Part shown: positions 1 to 11,728 of the stretch, piece by piece
Numbering within the stretch: the first letter of the stretch is position 1
Layout: every line of letters starts with the position of its first letter
Assembly: GCF_042477335.2 (NCBI RefSeq)
Contig: NC_091247.1
Span: 227,378,001 to 227,442,000, forward strand
Reading direction: 5' to 3'
From: Ovis canadensis
Lineage: Eukaryota > Chordata > Mammalia > Artiodactyla > Bovidae
DNA: 64,000 nucleotides
Translations under genes and position numbers: made by a program
The notes under the pieces: generated by a model
Seen by the model: only the letters and a program-made list of their open reading frames with translations
What the model was told of the DNA's origin: nothing
Databases searched by the model: none

Positions 1-208
1 AGGGGGACATTTCAATGGCACGTTGACTGCCAGAGTCCTCCTCACCAGGGATTAACTGCGGGCCCTGAGAGGCCTGGGGACCAGCCTGCCCACCACACAG
101 AGTGGGGACGGAGGTCCAGAGAGGTGGGACCTGCCCCGGGGTCACCCACAGGGTGCCGTCTGCCTAGAATGCCCTCTGACTCTCGAACTCAGCTGAGGTG
201 CTAGCACA

Positions 209-543
209 TGACTGCAGCCATGAAATTCAAAGACACTTGCTCTTTGGAAGAAAAGCTATGACCAACCTAGACAGCATATTAAAAAGCAGAGACATCACTT
301 TGCCAACAAAAGGTCCGTCTAGTCAAGGCTGTGGTTTTTCCTGTGGTCATGTATGGTTGTGAGAGTTGGACTGTGAAGAAAGCTGAACGCCGAAGAATGG
401 ATGCTTTTGAACTGTGGTGTTGGAGAAGACTCTTGAGAGTCCCTTGGACTGCAAGGAGAGCCAACCAGTCCATCCTAAAGGAGACCAGTCCCGGGTGTTC
501 ACTGGAAGGACTGATGCTGAAGCTGAAGCTCCAGTCCTTTGGC
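209..543 (+). mobile_element. BovB LINE fragment, RT C-terminal region
   Basis: Sense BovB sequence from GACTGCAGCCATGAAATT through CATGTATGGTTGTGAGAG to CTGAAGCTCCAG. It encodes the C-terminal part of the RTE polyprotein ([14 protein letters not shown]) and is cut off before its 3' tail. Confidence 0.85.
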
Positions 544-2170
544 TCTTCTAGGCTGGCTGGCAGTAAACTGTCTTCCTGGCCCAGTCTGTCCTCCCGCCCT
601 GCAGGTGGCCCTGCTGAATGTGTGGCCACAGCTCCCTTTTCTCCTTTCTTGGTGAGGCTACCCTGCTCCGAGTGCACCGACTTACGCCTCGTTACGGACG
701 GAGCTCCAGCCCTTCACCCTGGGGTGGGTAGATAGAATTCAGGAGATCGGTGGACTTGAGTGGGGGGAGAAAAAAATCACCTCTTTATCGTCACAAGCTT
801 CTATCTTAAATGATCGCTTCTCTCAGTATGGCTGCAGGTTTCAGATCACAGAAACGTCTCAAACTATGGTAGTATCTGCAACTTTGTCCCCAGCACTCTC
901 TGAGGACCCAGGAATGGGTGGGTCGCACGTGGTTCCTGCCCTCCCAGAGCTGCCCCGAGAGCCCAGGGAGTCCCAGGTAAGGGCGTGATCTCAGCTGTGA
1001 GCGTGCAAGAAGGGCCACCGAGAACTTGTGGGGACCGGAGTCAGAGAGGCCGGTGAGGGGAAGGAGGCTGCTGCAGGAGGTCAGGGGAGGGGCCAGGAGC
1101 CCTGGGCTGGGGCTGTCCGGTGGGAATGAGGAAGGAGAGAGGACAGAGTCCGAAGGTCACGAAGAGGTCATGGTGCAGGGCTTGGTGGCCCGGATAAAGT
1201 GCAGCCGGAGCCCTTGCCTTCACCCCGCAGCCTCTCCCTTCCCCAGCTCTCGGGACCCCACCCTTGCCCCCCCATCAGCCCTTCAGAGGCCCCCATGAGC
1301 CCTCCTCCTTCCCTCCAGGGGACCTACTGGTCTGCCTTTTCCTCCTCCTGGAACTTCTCTGCACCTTCCCATGCAGTCCAGCCATCAGTCCCTGGGGAAG
1401 CCCCCAGGAATCCCCGAAGCAGGTCCAAGTCTTATCTCATCTAATCTCTGGACCCCTGTGTCTGCCCTGCCCCAGTCTTATCCTTCGGAGCAACCCCCCT
1501 CCCCAGTTCACAGCGACCCATTCAGGGGGTGCCTCCTTGACTGCTCTCTCACTCTCCCAACAGCCTGGGGCCCTGAGAGCAGGGACGTCTGCCCTCCATC
1601 AGGTGCTGGGATACCCCACCACCTGGCCCCGAGCCGGCACTTTGTAGGTGCTCAATAAGCACACACTGAGTCGGTGGGCACAGGAGTGGACCAGGCTGTG
1701 GGTGAGCCACTGTGCCACCATCAGAGGGGTTTGCAAGCCCCTGCTGGCCAGAGGGGAGCTGATGGCCAAAGGGCCTGGCCCCAAGGGGGCGCCACAGGGG
1801 TGCTGCTACTCCAGCAGGCAGCAGGGGGCACTAGCCACTCGCCACCCCTCCTCAGGACACCCAGCTCCTACCTTCCCCGATTCCCAGCGCCCGAGAGCCG
1901 GGAGGGAGGGTGACCAGAGCTCCCTTCCTCCTGTCGGCGCTGCTGTCAAAGGGAGGGATGGCTCTGATGACGGGACCACGGCTGGCGGGGTCCACGTGCT
2001 GGCCAGGGCCTCCACGCTGCTCCCTTCAGACCACCTCCACGAAGCACCCCAAGCGACGTTCCCGAAACTGAGGTCTGATTCCTCCACTCCTGCTTCCATC
2101 TCACGTGGGACAAAACCCCAAGTCTTCATCACTGTCTGCACAGCCGGCAGACCTCACTGAAAATGAGATG
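544..2170. other. Intergenic, no gene seen
   Basis: GC-rich, apparently single-copy sequence. The many overlapping frames are short and lack any domain. A MIR-like end (GGTGCTCAATAAGCACACAC) lies near 1648-1670. Confidence 0.5.
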
Positions 2171-2357
2171 AAAGGCACTCAGTCGTGTCCGACTGTTTGC
2201 GAAACCCTGGACTGTACAGCCCACGGAATTCTCCAGGCCAGAATACTGGAGTGGGTAGCCTTTCCCTACTCCAGGGCATCTTCCCAACCCAGGGATCGAA
2301 CCCAGGTCTCCCGCATTGCAGGCGGATTGTTTACCAGCTGAGCTCCCAGGGAAGTCC
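2171..2357 (-). mobile_element. Bov-tA SINE
   Basis: Reverse-strand copy: CAGTCGTGTCCGACTG at the left, the tRNA-like head (GGATCGAACCCAGGTCTCCCG, CAGCTGAGCTCCCAGGGAAG) at the right. Confidence 0.85.
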
Positions 2358-2718
2358 GCAGACTTCACTGAGTTTTCCTAAAACCAAACCAACACCGTGA
2401 TGCCATGGAGAGGGGCCAGGGCTGCCTGCGAGCAGGGGCCTCCCTCTCAGAGAAGGTGACACGGACCAGGAGGCCATCTCAGGGAAGAGGGTGTGGGGCC
2501 AGGACACAGGTGCAACTGCGGCCCTGAGTCAGGAGGTGCCTGGCTAAGGCAGCCAAGGAGGCCTGCGTGGGAGACTAAGAGAAACGGGCAGGGCCCGGAG
2601 CAGGCCGACCGAAGGCCAGCTTCTCTTTGGTCTGCACAATATACTAAAGATATTTGAGTTATTTGGAACAGAACAGAAAGTCCAGAAGTCGACTCACACA
2701 TGTACAATCGATTGATTT

Positions 2719-2984
2719 TTTTAGTCATTTACTTATTTATTCTGGGCTCTGCTGGCTTTTCTCTGGCTGCAGAGAGCGCAGCTCCCTCTTGTCGCTGAGC
2801 ACAGGCTATAGGCACACAGGTTTCAGGGGCTGCAGCTCCCTGGCTCCAGAGCACGGGCTCAGCAGCTGGGCTCCTGGGCTTAGTTGCTCTGCAGCAGGTG
2901 GGATCCTCCCGGATCAGGGATCGAACCCGTGTCTCCTGCATTGGCAGGTGGCTTCTTTACCACTGAGCCACCAGGGAGCTCCTG
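2719..2984 (-). mobile_element. CHR-type tRNA-derived SINE
   Basis: Reverse copy ending GATCGAACCCGTGTCTCCTG and TTTACCACTGAGCCACCAGG. Similar L1 sequence (GATTGATTTTT and AACTGATTTTT) stands at both edges, consistent with a target duplication. Confidence 0.75.
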
Positions 2985-3391
2985 GTCAACTGATTTTTGA
3001 CACAGGTTGGAAAGCAAAGCAATTCAGCAGGGACAGAAAAGTGCTTCAACAAGCACTGTTGGATCAGTTTGGACGTCCAGATGCCAAGAATTTTTTTTTT
3101 TATTTTGATCTCTTTAGGTCTGTGAGATGGATCATAGACCTAAATGGAATACTTAAAACTATGAAACTTCTAGGAGAAAACATGGGAGAAAATCTTAGTG
3201 ACCTTGAGTGACTCAGGCAAACATTTCCGTTATAGAACAGTACACTCTAATGCACAGGCGTTGGCAGACACGTTTTTTACTGCTAGCGCCGCCTGGGAAG
3301 CCCTAGAATGCACAACTGATAGATTGGACTTATTCCAAATTTACAAATTTTCCTCTTTGCAAAATATCCAACAAAGGACTTGTATCCACAA

Positions 3392-3612
3392 CAATGATTC
3401 TCAGCCTTTTTCACCCCTCTCTCCGCCACGGAGCCGTTTCGGCATTTTCCTCCCTAATTGCTCCCATGAAATTTTAACAACACAGATACTGCTTCTGTGC
3501 GGTACATGTGTTCATGCTTTCCGCATTAAAAGAGTATGTTTTTTTTTTCACGTCCTCAAAACCAATTTTCACCCCCTCGGGGGCAATACTGCCTCCATTG
3601 AAACTGTGTGAT
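3392..3612. mobile_element. Unnamed insertion inside L1
   Basis: L1 similarity stops after GGACTTGTATCCACA and resumes at GAATATAAAAAGAACCCTC. The 220 bases between (from ATGATTCTCAGCC to CTGCCTCCATTG) are not L1. I see no clear terminal repeats or target duplication and cannot name the family. Confidence 0.55.
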
Positions 3613-3840
3613 CTCGAATATAAAAAGAACCCTCATGGCTAGAGAGTAAGAAGACAGACAACCCAGTCTTCACTTAATGGGCCAAAGATTCGAATAAACC
3701 TTTCACCAGAGAATACACAGGGCTGACAAAGGAGCCCACGAGGAGAAGCGCAACCGCGTGAGGCTTAGGCAGTGAGTTCTCACGAGGAAGCAGCACCGTG
3801 CCCGTGTCTGATTGGCCAGAACGAAAGCCTGACCGTTTGG

Positions 3841-4010
3841 GGACTTCCCTGGTGGTCCAGTGGTTAAGACTTCATGGGTCCTGGGTTTGATGAAACTAGA
3901 TTCCATCTGCTGCAACCGAGTTCACGTGCCACACTAAAGATCCTGTGTGCCACAACCAAGACCCAGCACAGCCAAACACCTAAAAAATCAAGAAAATAAA
4001 TACCAAAGAC
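3841..4010 (+). mobile_element. CHR-type SINE
   Basis: Begins GACTTCCCTGGTGGTCCAGT and ends in an A-rich tail near 4010. Confidence 0.8.
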
Positions 4011-4277
4011 TCCCTTTAAATAAACAAAACAAAACTGATCATCCCAAGTGTTGTCAGGGATGTGGAAAAATAGGAACCCTCATACATGGCTGATGGGACT
4101 GTAAACGTACATCCGCTTTGGAAAACCGCGGGCAGCTCCTTAAGAAGTTAAACATGCTCCTTCCACATGACCCAACCATTCCACTCCTAGGATTTACCCA
4201 AGAGCAACAGAACCACACACACCTACAGAGACTCGCACATGAATGTTCAAGGAGGCTTTCCATGACAGTCAAGAGAA

Positions 4278-4430
4278 CGAAAGACCCTGATGCTGGGGAA
4301 GACTGAGGGCGGGAGGAGAGGGCGGCAGAGGATGAGACGCTTGGGTGGCGTTGTCGACTCAATGGATGTGAGTTTGAGCGAGTTCCGGGAGTTGGTGACG
4401 GACAGGGAGGCCGGGCGAGCTATATAGTCC
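4278..4430 (+). mobile_element. BovB 3' end fragment
   Basis: Sense copy: GACCCTGATGCTGGGG to GAGTTGGTGACGGACAGGG. It meets the next copy head to head. Confidence 0.8.
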
Positions 4431-4435
4431 ACCAG

Positions 4436-5046
4436 TTCAGTCCAGTCGCTCAGTCACGTCCAACTCTGTGCGACCCCATGAATCGCAGCACGCCAGGCCT
4501 CCCTGTCCATCACCAACTCCAGGAGTTCACTCAGACTCACGTCCGTCGAGTCCATGATGCCATCCAGCCATCTCATCCTCTGTCATCCCCTTCTCCTCCT
4601 GCCCCCAATCCCTCCTAGCATCAGAGTCTTTTCCAGTGAGTCAACTCTTCGCATGAGGTGGCCAAAGTACTGGAGCTTCAGCTTTAGCATCATTCCTTCC
4701 AAAGAACACCCAGGGCTGATCTCCTTCAGAATGGACTGGTTGGATCTCCTTGCAGTCCAAAGGACTCTCAAGAGTCTTCTCCAACACCGCAGCTCAAAAG
4801 CATCAATTCTTCGGCGCTCAGCCTTCTTCACAGTCCAACTCTCACATCCATACATGACCACAGGAAAAACCATAGCCTTGACTAGACAGACCTTAGTCAG
4901 CAAAGTAATGTCTCTGCTTTTGAATATGCTGTCTAAGTTGGTCATAACTTTTCTTCCAAGGAGTAAGCATCTTTTAATTTCATGGCTGCAATCACCATCT
5001 GCAGTGTTTTTGGAGCTCAAAAAAAAAATAAAGTCTGACATTGTTT
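4436..5046 (-). mobile_element. BovB 3' fragment
   Basis: Antisense copy beginning at the tail CAGTTCAGTCCAGTCGCTCAG and reaching into the RT C-terminal region (AAATAAAGTCTGACATTG). The minus strand has an open frame of about 178 codons with [20 protein letters not shown]. Confidence 0.9.
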
Positions 5047-5187
5047 CCCTACCTATTTCAAGAGTCAGACACAACTGAGGGACTGAACAACAAGAGAACA
5101 AAAGGGGAAAACAGTCCAATGTCCCCCACAGGTGAGCAGCTCCACAAACTGTCCACTGCTGTGATAGAATTTAGTGCTTCCATCAGA

Positions 5188-5565
5188 ACTGATGCTTTTG
5201 AACCGTGGTGTTGCAGAAGACTCTTGAGAGTCCCTTGGACTGCAAGGAGATCCAACCAGTCCATCCTAAAGGAGATCAGTCCTGAATATTCATTGGAAGG
5301 ACTGATGCTGAAGCTGAAACTCCAATACTTTGGCCACCTGATGCGAAGTACTGACTCATTGGAAAAGACCCTGATGCTGGGAAAGATTGAGGGCAGGAGG
5401 AGAAGGGGATGACAGAGGATGAGATGGTTGGATGGCATCACCAACTCAATGGACATGAGTTTGTGCAAACTCTTGGAGTTGGTGACAGAGAGGGAGGCCT
5501 GGTGTGCTGCAGTCCATGGGGTCGCAAAGAGTCAGACACACTGAGGGACTGAACTGAACTGATAA
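5188..5565 (+). mobile_element. BovB 3' fragment
   Basis: Sense copy from ACTGATGCTTTTGAACCG to the tail GACTGAACTGAACTGAT. Confidence 0.9.
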
Positions 5566-5645
5566 TGGGATACTGCTCGGCAGTTAAAAGGAACAAACTC
5601 AATACATGGAACTACATGGGTGGAGCTCAAAATGATAATACTGAG

Positions 5646-5935
5646 TGGGACTTCCCTGGTGGTCCGATGTTTAAGAGTCCACCTTCCCATGTAGGGGATG
5701 TGGATTTGATTCCTGGTTAAGGAATTAAGATCCCACAAGCCTCAGAGCAACTAAGCCCGTGCGCCGCAACTACTGAGTCCGTGGCTGAACTACTGAATGT
5801 ACTCCATGTACCTGGAGTCTGCAGTGCAGCAAGGGCAGCCACCTCAGCAAGCAGCCCGCGCACCACAACGAGAGGGCAGCCCCCTCCCTGCAACTAGAGA
5901 AAGCCCGCAGGCAGCAACAAGTAAATATTTTAAAA
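5646..5935 (+). mobile_element. CHR-type SINE
   Basis: GGACTTCCCTGGTGGTCCG head and a body with GCAACTAAGCCCGTGCGCC, ending GCAACAAGTAAATATTTT. Confidence 0.8.
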
Positions 5936-6976
5936 TCTGTATTTCAGACTTTACTTGAAAACAGGACTGACCGGCTACGTGTGGCTTTCCCATCAGCTGG
6001 ACTGGAGGTCCTGGGGCCCCTGTGGACCCAGTAAGGGCTCCCCAGCTGGCCTTGGACCCACTTGCTGGTTTTTGGTTTTTTCTCCACCCGGCATCCATGG
6101 AGATCGCAGAATCGCCAGAGAGCTGGGAGTGGGTTTTAAGCAAGGGGGACCCAGATTTGTTCCTCAAGGCCCTTGTCAGGCGGCCCCACGAGGCCCTGCT
6201 CATTCTGACTGCAGCTGAAGTTTGCTGGGAGGGTTAAGAAGAGCCTCAAACACCAGACTTTGGACTTCATCCTAGAACAGGGCCGGCTCAGGACAGACAC
6301 CACACCCTGAAAGGCTGCATCATCACCCCATTTTACAGAAGATCCTAAGCGGGGACTGTCCAACGGGGTGAGGGGCGGAGGGTGGTGGGGACTGTGCTGG
6401 GCTCCTTTGGTCCTTACTTCCGTGTCTGTAACACAAGTCGGGAGCCAGGCGGCCGGGAGCCGCTGTGAGCCGAGCTCTGCCCGCACGCGTTCGCCCCTCT
6501 TCCTGAGGGACACCGAGGCTGGCCTTGCTCAGGCGGCTCTGTGCTTTGACTGGTCCAGCTCTGGGTAAATTTTTGCAGAACTGGCCTGTGTGGCTTTGGC
6601 TACATCTCTTCCCCTCTCCCCAGCCTCAGTCTCCCCATCTCTAAGAGGGAAGGAAGGCTCAGTCCTTTCAGTAATATTCCAGTACTCCTCAAGGGTTCAC
6701 TTCCTCTCCACAGCTTCTTCCTTGGGACTGCTAATTCCCAAGATCAGAAACATGACCCCGTGAAGCTGTGTCCTGGGAATCTTCCCAAAGCTCTGTGCTC
6801 CTGTGATTCAACCAAATCCACTCCGTGGGAACTGTGGGATCCCAGGAGCCTCAGGGAGTCGGAGAAATCTTTCACCTTCACCCCTTACTATGTGCACCGA
6901 ACCACCGGGAAGCTCAGAGCACTTTTCCTTGACTTCAGGAAGACAGGAGGATCTCTTGTATCTACTAGCTTTTCTT
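5936..6976. other. Intergenic, single-copy, no gene seen
   Basis: Mixed sequence with short frames only and a worn MIR-like stretch near 6590-6680. Nothing else recognised. Confidence 0.5.
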
Positions 6977-7120
6977 TAAAAAAAAAAAACAACTTTATGG
7001 TTTAATTTTTGGCAGCGAGTCATGTGAGATCTTAGTTCCCAGGCCAGGGATCAAACCTGTGCCCTCTGCAGTGAAAGCACGAAGTCTTAACCACTGGACC
7101 TCCAGGAAAGTCCCAGAGCT
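6977..7120 (-). mobile_element. CHR-type SINE
   Basis: Poly-A strand reversed; ends TTAACCACTGGACCTCCAGG. Confidence 0.8.
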
Positions 7121-7378
7121 CACTTTCTTTTAAGTGCTGAGGAATAAGATGTCCACACATGTCCACACTGGGTCTTTCCTGCTGCCACACAGAGGGAGCA
7201 CCATAAATAGGAGGACCCAAGGGGGGGTTGATCAGGTTAGCTCAAGAGAGAGAGCCAAGACAGCATATATTTCAAGTTATTAATAAGTCAAGTATATGCC
7301 AGAATGACTTCCCCAAACCTCAACATGTAAATATTTCTTCATCATAAATTAAAACGATTTTACAACTGTGTTAGTATC

Positions 7379-7782
7379 TGTTCAGTTCAGTTAAGTCATT
7401 CAGTTGTGTCCAACTCTTTGCAACCCCATAGACTGCAGCACAACAGGCCTCGTTGTCCATCACCAACTCCCAGAGTTTATCCAAATTCATGTCCATCGAG
7501 TCAGTGATGCCATCCAACCATCTCATCCTCTGGCGTCCACTTCTCCTCCTGCCCTCAATCTTTCCCAGCATCAGGGTCTTTTCAAATGAGTCAACTCTTC
7601 GCATCAGGTGGCCAAAGTATTGGAGCTTCAGCTCCAGCATCAGTCCTTCCAATGAATATTCAGGACTGATCTCCTTTAGAATGGACTGGTTGGATCTCCT
7701 TGCAGTCCAAGGGACTCTCAGGCGTCTTCTTCAACACCACAGTCCAAAACATCAATTCTTCGGCGCTCAGCTTTCTTTAGAG
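7379..7782 (-). mobile_element. BovB 3' fragment
   Basis: Antisense copy from GTTCAGTTCAGTTAAGTCATTC to TTCGGCGCTCAGC. Confidence 0.9.
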
Positions 7783-7884
7783 AGTTAGTATAGAGACAAA
7801 CATACCGAAGTGATATGCTAAAATATTTTCCTCCTGTAAGCGTCCTGTTTCTTCTGATTCCAGTAGAACTGGGCTCCCCAGGCT

Positions 7885-8095
7885 TGGCGCGTCCACCACT
7901 CCGCTCCTCCCCGGTCCGAACCGCGCGCGAGGCGCCGGCAGAGGGCGCCCGACTCCGGCGCGTGGCCCCGCTGAACAGCGGGGAGGGGACGGGGGCCCGC
8001 GCTCCGCAGGCTTAGCGGTTCTCTGCGGGCTCCGCTCCATCCCCTACGGTCCCCGCCGCGCCAAAAACCCGCTTGTGCGCTTCACGGCCCCTTTC
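7885..8095. promoter_or_regulatory. Orphan CpG-rich patch
   Basis: About 200 bases with many CpG dinucleotides (CCGCGCGCGAGGCGCCGG, GGCGCCCGACTCCGGCGCG) stand in otherwise CpG-poor intergenic DNA, 14 kb before UPK3A. No recognised gene starts here. It could be the promoter of a non-coding transcript, a distant alternative promoter of the upstream neighbour (KIAA0930 in human, on the opposite strand), or an enhancer. No exon can be assigned. Confidence 0.5.
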
Positions 8096-8504
8096 CCCTA
8101 CGAGACCCAGTTGAGCTACCACCGCCTCCAGGAAGTCCTCTGAGCCAAGCGCCTCCCTTGAGCTCCCAAAGCCCCTGGAGCCCTGTCCACACTGTCGCTG
8201 TTTCCTTCTCCTAAGACGGTGGACCCGGAGTCTTCAGGCTGGGATGGACCTGGGTCACTCCTAACCGAGAGAAACGGTTTTCAGGTGGATAAATACGGGA
8301 GCTGGGAGACCCAAGCAGCTTTCCTAGGTGCTTGGTGGTGGAGGTCCGGGCCCCACCCCACCCGTGCTTGGGTGGGCCACGTGGGAGTGACACGTGCCTT
8401 AGTTTCTCCAGCTCAGCAGAGTGGTCTTTGGGGCCGGGTCATTCTTGTTGTGTGGGGCTGCCCTGTACATTGGAGGATGTATATTGTCATTTCTGGACTC
8501 CACG

Positions 8505-9150
8505 GGGGTCTCCAGAGAAATAGAACCAGCCATGTGTGTGTGTGTGTGTATGGAGAGAGAGTTTATTTTGTCTTATTGTTTAATTTAGCTTAGTTTATTC
8601 TTTATTGAAGTATAGTTGAGCTGCAATGCATGTTAATTACTGCAGAAGCTAAACAGGGTCGGACCAGGTTAGTACTTGCGGGAGGTTGATTTGTTTTAAT
8701 AAACTGGCTCATGTGATCCTGGAGGCTTGGCACGTCCAGAATCTCCAGGGTAGCTGCTAGACTGGAGCCTGCAGAACAGTGGCAGAGAAGAGCTGCGGTT
8801 CAAGTCCAAAGGCCACCTGGAGGCAGAATTCCTCTTTGCTCAGCAGAGGGAGGTCAGTCTTGTGTTCTGTTCAGGCCTTTGACTGATTGGATGAGGCCCA
8901 CCCACCTTATAGGAAGGAATCTGCTTTACTCAAAGTCCGTTCGATTTATTTTTTTTTTAACTAGTTTGTATCGGGGTATAGCCAGTTAACAATGTTGTGA
9001 TAGTTTCAGGTGGACAGCGAAGAAAGTCCATTCAATTTAAAAGCTAATCTCATCCAAAACACACTTTCACAGAAAATCTAATGTTTGACCAAATATCTGG
9101 CCCCTGCGGTCCAGCCAAGTTGACGCATATAATTAACCATCACAAATAGA
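8505..9150. mobile_element. Old mammalian interspersed repeat, family not named
   Basis: Runs from TCTCCAGAGAAATAGAACCA through GACTGATTGGATGAGGCCCA to AATTAACCATCACAAATA, a block I know as a common mammalian repeat but will not name. It contains a (TG)n run at 8533-8549 and two inserted L1 tails (about 8590-8665 and 8948-9022). Confidence 0.6.
8948..9022 (-). mobile_element. L1 3' tail insertion with target duplication
   Basis: Reverse L1 end (GGGGTATAGCCAGTTAACAATG). Flanks AAAGTCCGTTCGATTT (8932-8947) and AAAGTCCATTCAATTT (9023-9038) agree at 14 of 16 bases. Confidence 0.8.
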
Positions 9151-9765
9151 TGCGTAAAAAGGAACTTCTTATAAAATCCAGGACTTGATTCTGTAGTATT
9201 CTTTTTTTTTTCCCCAGTATGAATCTGGCAGAGTTCTTTTGGATGTATTTTATTGTATTGTAAGCAAAAACAACTAAGTATATATGTTCATGTGTTAGGA
9301 GTTGGGATTTTCCGATAGGAACATAAATAACAATTGTAGAGTCAAATAACGTAAGTGAGAATGTTCTAATATCAGAACTGCATGGAGATATTGACACACA
9401 ATATTATTAACGATGATATAAACATATCTTCCTTGTCGAGTGGGCCAGGAGCCATCTGGTAAACCTGGGCCATTGTGATGTGTCATGGGGGCAAGAAAGT
9501 TTTTAAGGATCGCTCGAGTCGTATCAAAAGGCCACAGAGCTTACTTAAAGGGCCTCCCATTGGCTGAAGGTCTGGCAATTTGAGCACTAAAAGAAGTAAA
9601 TTGACTGTACTTAATTAAAACACACTGGATCTATGAAATACCGTGACTCCATAGTGATGCACAAGATAAGAAGTTACCATAAAATCCCCAAGAAAGAGGG
9701 AAGGGTGGATAGGTAGGGAGCTTGGGATACATGTGAGCACACTGCTGTACTTAAAGTGGACAGGG
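9151..9765. other. Intergenic, AT-rich, no gene seen
   Basis: Apparently single-copy. Short frames only. Confidence 0.5.
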
Positions 9766-10000
9766 ACTTTCCTGGTGGCCCAGTGGCTGAGAGTTTGCCT
9801 TGTAATGCAAGGGACACAGGTTTCATCCCTGGTCGGAGAACGCAAGTCCCGCATGCCAGGGTAGCCACTGAGCCTGCGAGCCAGGACTACTGTGCCTGAG
9901 CACCACGACTTGAGAGCGTCTGCGCTGCAGCGAAGGCTCCCGCACGAGGAAGCGACGGAGACCCCGCGCACTGCAGCCGAGGACCGGCCCAGCCAAACAA
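9766..10000 (+). mobile_element. CHR-type SINE
   Basis: GGGACTTTCCTGGTGGCCCAG head, tail CAGCCAAACAAAGAAG. Confidence 0.8.
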
Positions 10001-10016
10001 AGAAGTCAAATGGGAA

Positions 10017-10190
10017 GCCAACAAGGACCTGTTGTACAGCGCAGGGAACTCTGCTCAGTGTTAGGTGGCAGCCGGGATGGGGAGAATGGATACATGTACA
10101 GGAACACCTGGGTCCCTTTGCTGTCCACCTGAAACTATCCCAACATTGTTAATGGGCTATACCCCAATATAAAATAAAAAGTTAAAAAAT
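10017..10190 (+). mobile_element. L1 3' UTR end
   Basis: AACAAGGACCTGTTGTACAGC, then TTTGCTGTCCACCTGAAAC and CCAATATAAAATAAAAAG: the common artiodactyl L1 tail. Confidence 0.75.
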
Positions 10191-11515
10191 CATGTTAAAG
10201 AAATGGAGATCTGTGAAAGAAAATATCCCCAGGAAGATGACCTTGTGTTCTTTTATCACTCATTGAGTTATTATATTAATAAGGAATACATTTGTTTGAA
10301 GACATTTTCCAACTCAAGGCAAGAACTTGAGAGAATAATCCCATATTTTGTAACTTCCATCAATCGTAAATTTGGATTTGCTTCATAATCATTTCAGGGG
10401 AGGGGCAAATGGTATAAATATAGACCAGGTAACTGATGAAAGAGCAAATAATTGTTGAAGATAGGAGAGTCATGGTTCCACTGCTTGACTTTGGTAATAT
10501 ATTTACAGTTTTCTGTGATAAAAAGATTATTGTAAGTCAGAGGATGGATGAAACAAAATTGGCAAAATGTTAATCACTGTAGAAGCCAAGTGATAAATAC
10601 ATTCTATTTTCTGCACTTCTGTGCTGGTTTTAAATTTTCGTTAACAAAAAAAACACATCTCTTCTCAGCGTTCACATTTGTTAGCATCACGCCTTAGAAT
10701 GTAAGGCTTATAAGCTGAGCTCAAAAGCTGGGGAGGACACACTTGGGGTATCAGTGCTCCAAAGTGCCTTCAGCCCTCGGGCATGGACCAGGCAAAGACC
10801 AGATTCTCTCTGTGTGTCCCTCCCGACTCCCTCTCCGTCTTTCCATCTCGCCGGCGCCCTGCTGACCTCCAGGGGCTACAGTGATGGGCTCCCTTCCCTT
10901 TGGTGCTCTAAATTGCCCCTGAGTCCTTCTTACATACATTAGCTTATCTACTCCTTAGAGCAGATCCATGAAGAAGAGATTATGATCATTTTCAAATAGG
11001 ACACAGTGAAAATTACAATCAACACGCTCAAGGCCATGGAGAAAAGTGAAAGTGTTTGTCGCTCAGTCGTGTCTGACTCTGCAGCTCCCCCAGCAGATCT
11101 GGGGGCTTAACCTGAATGCCTCCCAGCCTCCGCAGGAACTGTCCAAGAGCCCCCACCCCCCAGAAATTCACGGAGTCACGTGACCTAGTTTGTCAGCCGT
11201 TTAGGGCGGTGGCTGTTGAAGGGTTGGTTGGGATAAGAACATGAAATAGAGAACTCACTTGAGAACTGAGGTTACTGGCAGGTTGTTCAGATTCCGGGAC
11301 TGGTACCCGAAGGGCAGCATTAGAAAAGATCAAGTCAGAGCTGCTTTGCATCTGTGCTGGGAGACACAGGGAAGGGGCCTGGTGCCTGCATGTTGGTGGA
11401 GATGGGAGTGGAAATGGGGCAAGACCGCGTGCTTCCGAGACGACCCCGCGGGGGCCAGGCTGGGCGGTCCGCAGCTGGTCCTTCCAGGCCTCGGTGTCCC
11501 CACGTGTGCGTGAGT
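10191..11515. other. Intergenic, no gene seen
   Basis: AT-rich to about 10700, then mixed. A scrap of Bov-tA (CGCTCAGTCGTGTCTGACTCT) lies at about 11060-11080. Nothing else recognised. Confidence 0.5.
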
Positions 11516-11728
11516 ACTTAGTTGCTGTCATGTCTGACTCTCTGCGACCCCGTGGACTGTGGCCCGCCAGGCTCCTCTGTGCACGGGCTTCTCCAGGCAG
11601 GAACACTGGCGTGGGCCACGCCCTCCTCCAGGGGACCCACCCGACCCCGGGGTCGAGCCCTCATCTCTTGTGTTTCTTGTGTTCGCAGGTGGGTTCTTTA
11701 CCACTGGCACCACCTGGGTAGTCCCCTG
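11516..11728 (-). mobile_element. Bov-tA SINE
   Basis: TAGTTGCTGTCATGTCTGACTC to CACCACCTGGGTAGTCCCC. Unusually GC-rich for the family. Confidence 0.8.

Larger units (their letters stand above)
2655..5645 (+). mobile_element. L1 ORF2 3' region, broken up by later insertions
   Basis: Pieces of one sense L1 appear at about 2655-2718, 2985-3391, 3613-3840, 4036-4270 and 5563-5645, in the order of the L1 ORF2 end (TGATTTTTGACACAGG, AAACTTCTAGGAGAAAACATGGG, CATTCCACTCCTAGGATTTACCC, GGGATACTGCTCGGCAG). Between them sit a CHR SINE (2719-2984), an unnamed insert (3392-3612), another CHR (3841-4010) and three BovB pieces (4278-5562). Its frame is decayed. Confidence 0.75.

Noticed and set aside
1-208. 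Possible exon at the window edge
   Set aside because: No conserved frame or splice site could be argued.
7777-8040. First exon of KIAA0930 on the - strand at the orphan CpG patch
   Set aside because: The encoded residues do not resemble the KIAA0930 N termini I remember, and the human spacing would put that gene further away. Kept only as a CpG island.
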